64,000 nt of DNA from Paeniglutamicibacter psychrophenolicus. Lineage in GTDB: Bacteria > Actinomycetota > Actinomycetes > Actinomycetales > Micrococcaceae. A program made the position numbers and the translations under genes. Below, piece by piece: positions 59,754 to 64,000 of this stretch; position 1 is the first letter of the stretch, and each line of letters begins with the position of its first letter. Below the pieces are notes generated by a model. That model saw only the letters and a program-made list of their open reading frames with translations, had not been told where the DNA came from and searched no databases. The stretch covers positions 3,390,443 through 3,454,442 of the forward strand of contig NZ_JAGIOE010000001.1 of assembly GCF_017876575.1 (NCBI RefSeq), written 5' to 3'.

Positions 59754-62700
59754 TCAGGCCGTCCCTTCGCCGAGCACCAGTCCAAGTACATTCGATCGCC
59801 CGCCGAAACGATTCACGATTGCAACGATGCGTTCAACACTGGTTTCCGGGAACAAGTCCTCCGGTCCATGCGGTGCGAGGTCTGTGTAGGGTGCTTCGTA
59901 CAAGGCACCGGCATCCATGGGCCCACCGCTGGTCAGGTGCACCACGATCATGTTGATCAACTGCAGCTGGCGCGTGTTGAGCGTTGTCTCGGCAATGAAC
60001 TCGGCGAACGCCTCCTGCACCGCTTCAGGGTCCAGGCCCACCAGCGAGCGAATGAAACCCGTTAGGTCCCCCTCGGTTGCCCGATCCAGGTCTTCCTTGG
60101 AACCGGCACCCGATTCGAGCAGCATCTCTTCAATCGCCCCAAGATCATCCTGTGTGAGCGCACGGCCGCGGCGCAGGCGTTGGATGGAGATATGGTCCAG
60201 GTGTCCACGCAGGTGGATCTTCACGCGTTCGCGGAAGTAGGAAACATCGAACGCAGGTTCGTTGACTCCCGCGAGTTCCCCTTCGAGTACCTCCCCGAGG
60301 GTGTCTTCGAAGTGGGTATAAACGCTCTTGCGCTTCTTCTTTTCTATCAAGGGAACCAGGTCCCGTAGTTTCACGCGAACGGTCTCGAGCCACCGCGCAT
60401 CAACCGATTCCCACGCAAGGGCCTCATGGCCCATCTCCACGACGGAAACAATCAACGGCATCTGTGCGGCAATGCGCGGGATGTTTCCCTGGTCTTGCAG
60501 GGATTTTGCGATCTTCACCAGCTGAGCACCGAGCTTCAACAAGGAGGAAACTTCCCCGGACAGCGCCGCCAATTCAGCCTGCAGCACCAACAAGTCGAAG
60601 TATCGGGATTCCTCCTCGCCTTGTCCCGGGACAACGGAGGCCAGATCGGCAAGTTCCTGTTCAGCCTCTGATGCGTCGACCTCGCTGAGGCTGTCCCATG
60701 CCTTGTCCTCGGCGAACCGTTCCACCGCTTCCCGGTGCGGACGCACCAAGAAGTTCTCCCGGGGAAGTTCACGCACTCCCCCACCCAGATGGGAAACCAG
60801 TGCGGAGCGGAACTCCTGGTCACAGTCGGCTGTGATGGCTGCGCGGAGCAAACGGATACGCGCAGTGAAGGTGCGGGATGCCAAGGACTTGGGAACCCTT
60901 GTCTCGTCCGCGCTTAACCCCGCATTGAAGTATTCGGCGTTCGCGCAGACGTCAAAGATCAAGAAGTCCTGCTTCGGTTGTTCCGGTCCGTAGAGGTCCG
61001 GTCGCAACCGGGTTCCGCGGCCGACCATCTGCCAGAACTTCGCCTTAGAGCGCACGGGCTTGAAGAACACCAGGTTCACAACGTCTGGAACGTCGATACC
61101 CGTATCAAGCATGTCCACGCTGATGGCAATGTACGGTTCCTTGGCAGAATCCGAGAAGTCATCGATTAGCTGCTGGGCATAATTCACGCTGTGGGTGATC
61201 ACGCGGGCAAACCTTCCGGCGTGGGCCGGGTAGTTGGCATCGAAGCGGTCGGCAATGAACTGAGCGTGGTCCTGGTTCCGTGCAAAAATGATCGTCTTGC
61301 CCAGCCGGTCGCCGCCGGCAACCTTGTGTCCGCGTTCCATGAGCACAGTGAGGACCTTGTCCACCGTGTCGGCATTGAAGAGCAATAGGTTCAGCTCAGG
61401 TGCTGCAATCTCCTCCGGGACAAGCCCGTCTTCATCCCATTCCTTCTCATCCCACTCTTCTTGTTCTTCAGGACTGAGGTCGTCGTAGCGAACCCCGGCA
61501 CGCATGAATCCAATCGGCACATCAATGATCCGCGGCGGAACCAGGAAACCCTCGGCCACTGCCTCAGAAAGTTCGTAGGCGCTGGTGGGGTTGTTGTTCT
61601 CGATGCCAAAGAGCGAGTAGGTATTGCGGTCCACCTCGCTGTGTGGTGTTGCCGTCAGCCCGATGACCAGCGCATCGAAGTAGGCGAAGATCTGCCGGTA
61701 TTTTTGGTAGACGGAGCGGTGGGCTTCGTCCACAATGATCAGGTCGTAATACCCAATACCCCGGCGTTCGGGTCCGGACAGTTCACCCTCGCTCGAGGCG
61801 TTGATGAGGTTCATGATGGTCGGGTAGGTTGCCAGATGGATGCGGCTGCCGGCGGCGTCGTCGGTACCGAGCCTCGCAGGTGAAGAACCGGGGATCAAGC
61901 TCTTGAAAGCGCGGGACGCCTGGGTGACAAGGGCCGTACGGTCTGCCAGGAAAAGCACATTCTTGACCCAGCGGTTTTCGCTCAGCAGCTGGGTGAGCGC
62001 AACGACGGTTCGTGTCTTGCCGGTACCGGTTGCCATGACAAGCAGTGCCCGACGCCGGCGCTCGGTGTCGAAGGTTTCGGCCACGGCTCGGATGGCCTTG
62101 TGCTGGTAGGCGCGGTCTGCGATGTCGGCAGGGATGACGGCCCTGGCCAACGGCTTGCGCTGGACTCGCCGGTCCGCCATGAGCTGGAGGTCGTCACGGC
62201 TGTGGAATCCGAGAACTTCCCGTTCCGGATAGGTCGTGTCTTCCCAGAGCCAGTGTCGGTACCCATTGGAATAGTAGATAATGGGGCGCTGGCCATAGGC
62301 ACGTTCCAGCGCATCCGCATAAAGCTTGGCTTGCTGCTTCCCCACATGGGCGTCCCGGGCCGTGCGTTTGGCTTCCAGGACGGCCAGGGGCTTGCCGTCC
62401 TTGCCCCACAGCACATAGTCCACGAATCCCTTGCCGTCGAGCGTTCCGAGTTCGGTGGGCATGGTGTGTACGGGGAATTCCCGTAAATTTTGCGCATCGA
62501 GGTCCCACCCGGCCTCGGTCAGGTACAAGTCAATGTAGATCCGAGTTCCCGACTCGGTGTAATCATGTTCGTCGGGGATCTTCTCGTTGGCCTTGCGTGC
62601 TTCCTCGATCTGATCCTGCAAGGCCTTGATCTTGGCCTCGTAGTCGAACTCGCGTTGGACAGCAGCCTTCAGTTCGGTGTCTTTGGCATTCAAGGAGGCA

Positions 62701-63215
62701 GAAAGCTTTTCGGCTTGTGTCTTTGTCAGCTGCACGACCCCGCTGGGTAGCCGTGGTGCTAGGAGTTTGGGGTCGAACTTGGTTCCGGTCGCCGGGCGCT
62801 GTGAGGTTTGGGCGGAATAGAAGGTAGCGAGCCAGATCGTGATGTGGAAGAGCTCGGCAACCACGTGCACGGAAACTTGGGTACTCACCGGGATATTGCC
62901 GTGAACGCCATTGTTGCTGAGCTTGCGCAAGGCGTGCATCTTGTCCCTGACAATCGCGGGGACAACATCCTGGAAATGGGGCTCGGTCAGCCGGTTGTTA
63001 AGGTCGTCCTTCAATGGGACCCGCAGGCTCGAGTCTGCCGAGTACAACCAGTCAACAGTTTGTTCCAGCGCTCGTCGCACATACAGCAGGCAACCTCTGG
63101 GGTCCTTCAGCGCATAGCCTTCGCCCGTTCGCGCTTCTGTGAACACGCCAGGCCATTGCTCGGCCAGAAAGCTGAAGTTCGAAGGCCGTTGAGGCGTCTT
63201 GTCGTTCTGCACCAC
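59754..63215 (-). CDS. hsdR: type I restriction-modification system R subunit
   Basis: The protein has 1153 residues. An N-terminal DUF4145-like region (LLYVRRALEQTVDWLYSAD ... LSNNGVHG) precedes the HsdR nuclease domain with FVDYVLWG and LAVLEAKRT, the D...E-x-K site. The superfamily 2 motor follows with ATGTGKT (motif I), IIVDEAHRS (II), GLTATPH (III) and MVGRGTRLRPD (VI). The C-terminal helical domain of EcoEI-type R subunits closes it. It should cut DNA after translocation when bound to HsdM2-HsdS. No hsdM or hsdS is in the window. The start is a GTG at 63215 with GGGGG about 11 nt upstream; GATAAT there could instead be a -10. GC content is lower than in the core genes. Confidence 0.9.
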   Translation of the reverse strand: MVQNDKTPQRPSNFSFLAEQWPGVFTEARTGEGYALKDPRGCLLYVRRALEQTVDWLYSADSSLRVPLKDDLNNRLTEPHFQDVVPAIVRDKMHALRKLSNNGVHGNIPVSTQVSVHVVAELFHITIWLATFYSAQTSQRPATGTKFDPKLLAPRLPSGVVQLTKTQAEKLSASLNAKDTELKAAVQREFDYEAKIKALQDQIEEARKANEKIPDEHDYTESGTRIYIDLYLTEAGWDLDAQNLREFPVHTMPTELGTLDGKGFVDYVLWGKDGKPLAVLEAKRTARDAHVGKQQAKLYADALERAYGQRPIIYYSNGYRHWLWEDTTYPEREVLGFHSRDDLQLMADRRVQRKPLARAVIPADIADRAYQHKAIRAVAETFDTERRRRALLVMATGTGKTRTVVALTQLLSENRWVKNVLFLADRTALVTQASRAFKSLIPGSSPARLGTDDAAGSRIHLATYPTIMNLINASSEGELSGPERRGIGYYDLIIVDEAHRSVYQKYRQIFAYFDALVIGLTATPHSEVDRNTYSLFGIENNNPTSAYELSEAVAEGFLVPPRIIDVPIGFMRAGVRYDDLSPEEQEEWDEKEWDEDGLVPEEIAAPELNLLLFNADTVDKVLTVLMERGHKVAGGDRLGKTIIFARNQDHAQFIADRFDANYPAHAGRFARVITHSVNYAQQLIDDFSDSAKEPYIAISVDMLDTGIDVPDVVNLVFFKPVRSKAKFWQMVGRGTRLRPDLYGPEQPKQDFLIFDVCANAEYFNAGLSADETRVPKSLASRTFTARIRLLRAAITADCDQEFRSALVSHLGGGVRELPRENFLVRPHREAVERFAEDKAWDSLSEVDASEAEQELADLASVVPGQGEEESRYFDLLVLQAELAALSGEVSSLLKLGAQLVKIAKSLQDQGNIPRIAAQMPLIVSVVEMGHEALAWESVDARWLETVRVKLRDLVPLIEKKKRKSVYTHFEDTLGEVLEGELAGVNEPAFDVSYFRERVKIHLRGHLDHISIQRLRRGRALTQDDLGAIEEMLLESGAGSKEDLDRATEGDLTGFIRSLVGLDPEAVQEAFAEFIAETTLNTRQLQLINMIVVHLTSGGPMDAGALYEAPYTDLAPHGPEDLFPETSVERIVAIVNRFGGRSNVLGLVLGEGTA

Positions 63216-63543
63216 GCGCGATTATCCCCCTGAGAAGCGCCAACCTATTCCCTACATCCTAGTAAGCACCAAGACAGTATGCGCATTCCTTATCGCAATC
63301 TCACACGATGGTGCCCGCACCAGTACTTATCAGCCAGTGCCAAAACCTCAAAAAGTGTTTCCGTTCGGGCACCGCAAGGTTCCATGGCTTCAAATCGTAA
63401 ACGAAGGCCACAGAAAATCGCCTCCGAATCTAACCTAGTTTCCACAGCTCAAATTGATTCGGGAATCCTTCCTCAGGATTCGAATCAAAGAGGGACAATA
63501 GAAATTTCTCGCCTCGGATCACGAAGCTACGCACGACTACGTT
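63216..63543. other. 328-bp AT-richer gap between hsdR and the Mrr-like gene
   Basis: No convincing gene is seen. The sequence is visibly lower in GC than the window average and has no perfect hairpin that I can identify. Both neighbours are on the minus strand, so it should hold the hsdR promoter; GATAAT at 63221-63226 (minus strand) is the only candidate I see. Confidence 0.35.
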
Positions 63544-64000
63544 TCACTCGAAGAAGTCCTCGTCGATGTCCACCACGTCGTAGCTCTGTTTCACCTGCAC
63601 ACCGACCCGGTACTTAATCATCAGTGAAACCAGACGCTTACCGTCGATCAGTACAACTCGGCTCTGAATTCCGGCTGCATAGTCGCGCGCGTGCTGGGTG
63701 AAGGTACTAGTCGTGATGAACACACCCCGGCTGGCACCAAATCCGTGCAGCGCACCAATGAACGCCTGGATGGTCTCGCGGCCGATGCTGTTACCTTCGG
63801 CGTAGCGCTTGGCCTGCACATAGATCCGTTCAAGTCCCAGCGCGTCCTGGTCGATGACGCCGTCCACTCCACCGTCGCCGGTGCCGCCGATCCTCCTGCC
63901 GCGCTGCTCGGCGCCACCATAGCCCATGGCAAGCAGCAGTTTGACGACGGCTTCCTCGAAGAAGTCGGGATGGCTCTCGAGCAACCGGGCCAGTAGCGCG
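63544..64000 (-). CDS. Mrr-like restriction endonuclease, C-terminal part (cut by window end)
   Basis: About 151 residues are visible, open to the window edge, so the start is missing. The segment FFEEAVVKLLLAMGYGG, then TGDGGVDGVID and ERIYVQAKRYAEGNSIGRETIQAFIGAL, is the PD-(D/E)xK core of Mrr-type nucleases: D in GGVDG and Q-A-K. GVFITTSTFTQHARDYA follows. Full Mrr proteins have an N-terminal winged helix, which would lie beyond the window. Mrr enzymes cut modified DNA. Co-location with hsdR suggests a restriction island. Confidence 0.88.
   Translation of the reverse strand, partial: ALLARLLESHPDFFEEAVVKLLLAMGYGGAEQRGRRIGGTGDGGVDGVIDQDALGLERIYVQAKRYAEGNSIGRETIQAFIGALHGFGASRGVFITTSTFTQHARDYAAGIQSRVVLIDGKRLVSLMIKYRVGVQVKQSYDVVDIDEDFFE

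Noticed and set aside
55750-63215. Composite transposon carrying hsdR
   Set aside because: Only one IS copy is present and the CTAG duplication shows a simple single insertion.

Overview
The window is about 64 kb of high-GC bacterial chromosome, most likely from an actinobacterium of the Micrococcaceae (Arthrobacter / Paeniglutamicibacter-like). The genus is inferred, not proven. The evidence is the codon use, the many GTG starts, the Trp-operon companion membrane genes, the HGxxPAAW protein, the SARP and ANTAR regulators and the neighbourhoods rpsA - polA, pyk - gltD - gltB and hisI - trpE - trpC - trpB - trpA - lgt. Most of the window is core genome. The two ends and a stretch around 8.7-11.3 kb are accessory.

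1-6.8 kb: the 3' end of an apparent contractile injection system (eCIS) locus. It holds the tail of a tape-measure-type protein, the AAA+ ATPase, a 1224-residue cargo-like protein ending in an endonuclease-like domain, and a convergent SARP/BTAD regulator. 7.1-8.9 kb: a membrane cellulose-synthase-like glycosyltransferase. 8.7-11.35 kb (minus strand): a compact three-gene operon of a SLOG-fold protein, a DUF4231 (SLATT-like) two-helix membrane protein and a protein joining an N-terminal TIR domain, one membrane helix and a Kelch propeller. This looks like a Thoeris-related nucleotide-signalling conflict system with an extracytoplasmic sensor and is the best candidate for an undescribed system.

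11.7-33.5 kb: a SWIM protein with an SNF2 helicase, rpsA, a lipoprotein deacetylase, two tandem Eis-like acetyltransferases and polA. Next come a hotdog thioesterase, a P-loop kinase-like protein, a DHFR-fold reductase, a Pit phosphate transporter, a PLP decarboxylase, a GPH sugar transporter, a TsaC/YciO protein, VOC and aldose-epimerase proteins, and a PdtaR-like ANTAR response regulator. 33.4-55.4 kb: tRNA-Leu(CAA), an apparently cytosolic HtrA-like protease, pyk, gltBD, a LAL-type LuxR regulator with three small co-directional genes, lgt, the trp operon, hisI and a TIGR03085-like protein.

55.4-64 kb: a lower-GC, acquired-looking stretch. An IS1380-family element (1735 bp, CTAG target duplication) sits inside a gene for a pentapeptide-like membrane protein. 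Removing the element and one CTAG restores the frame exactly. Beyond it lie a type I restriction HsdR and an Mrr-like endonuclease cut by the window end.

Several genes (polA, pyk, hisI, the tsaC-like gene, the GPH transporter gene, the DHFR-fold gene and the TIGR03085-like gene) have a TANNNT -10 hexamer 6-7 nt before the start codon, the signature expected of leaderless transcripts.
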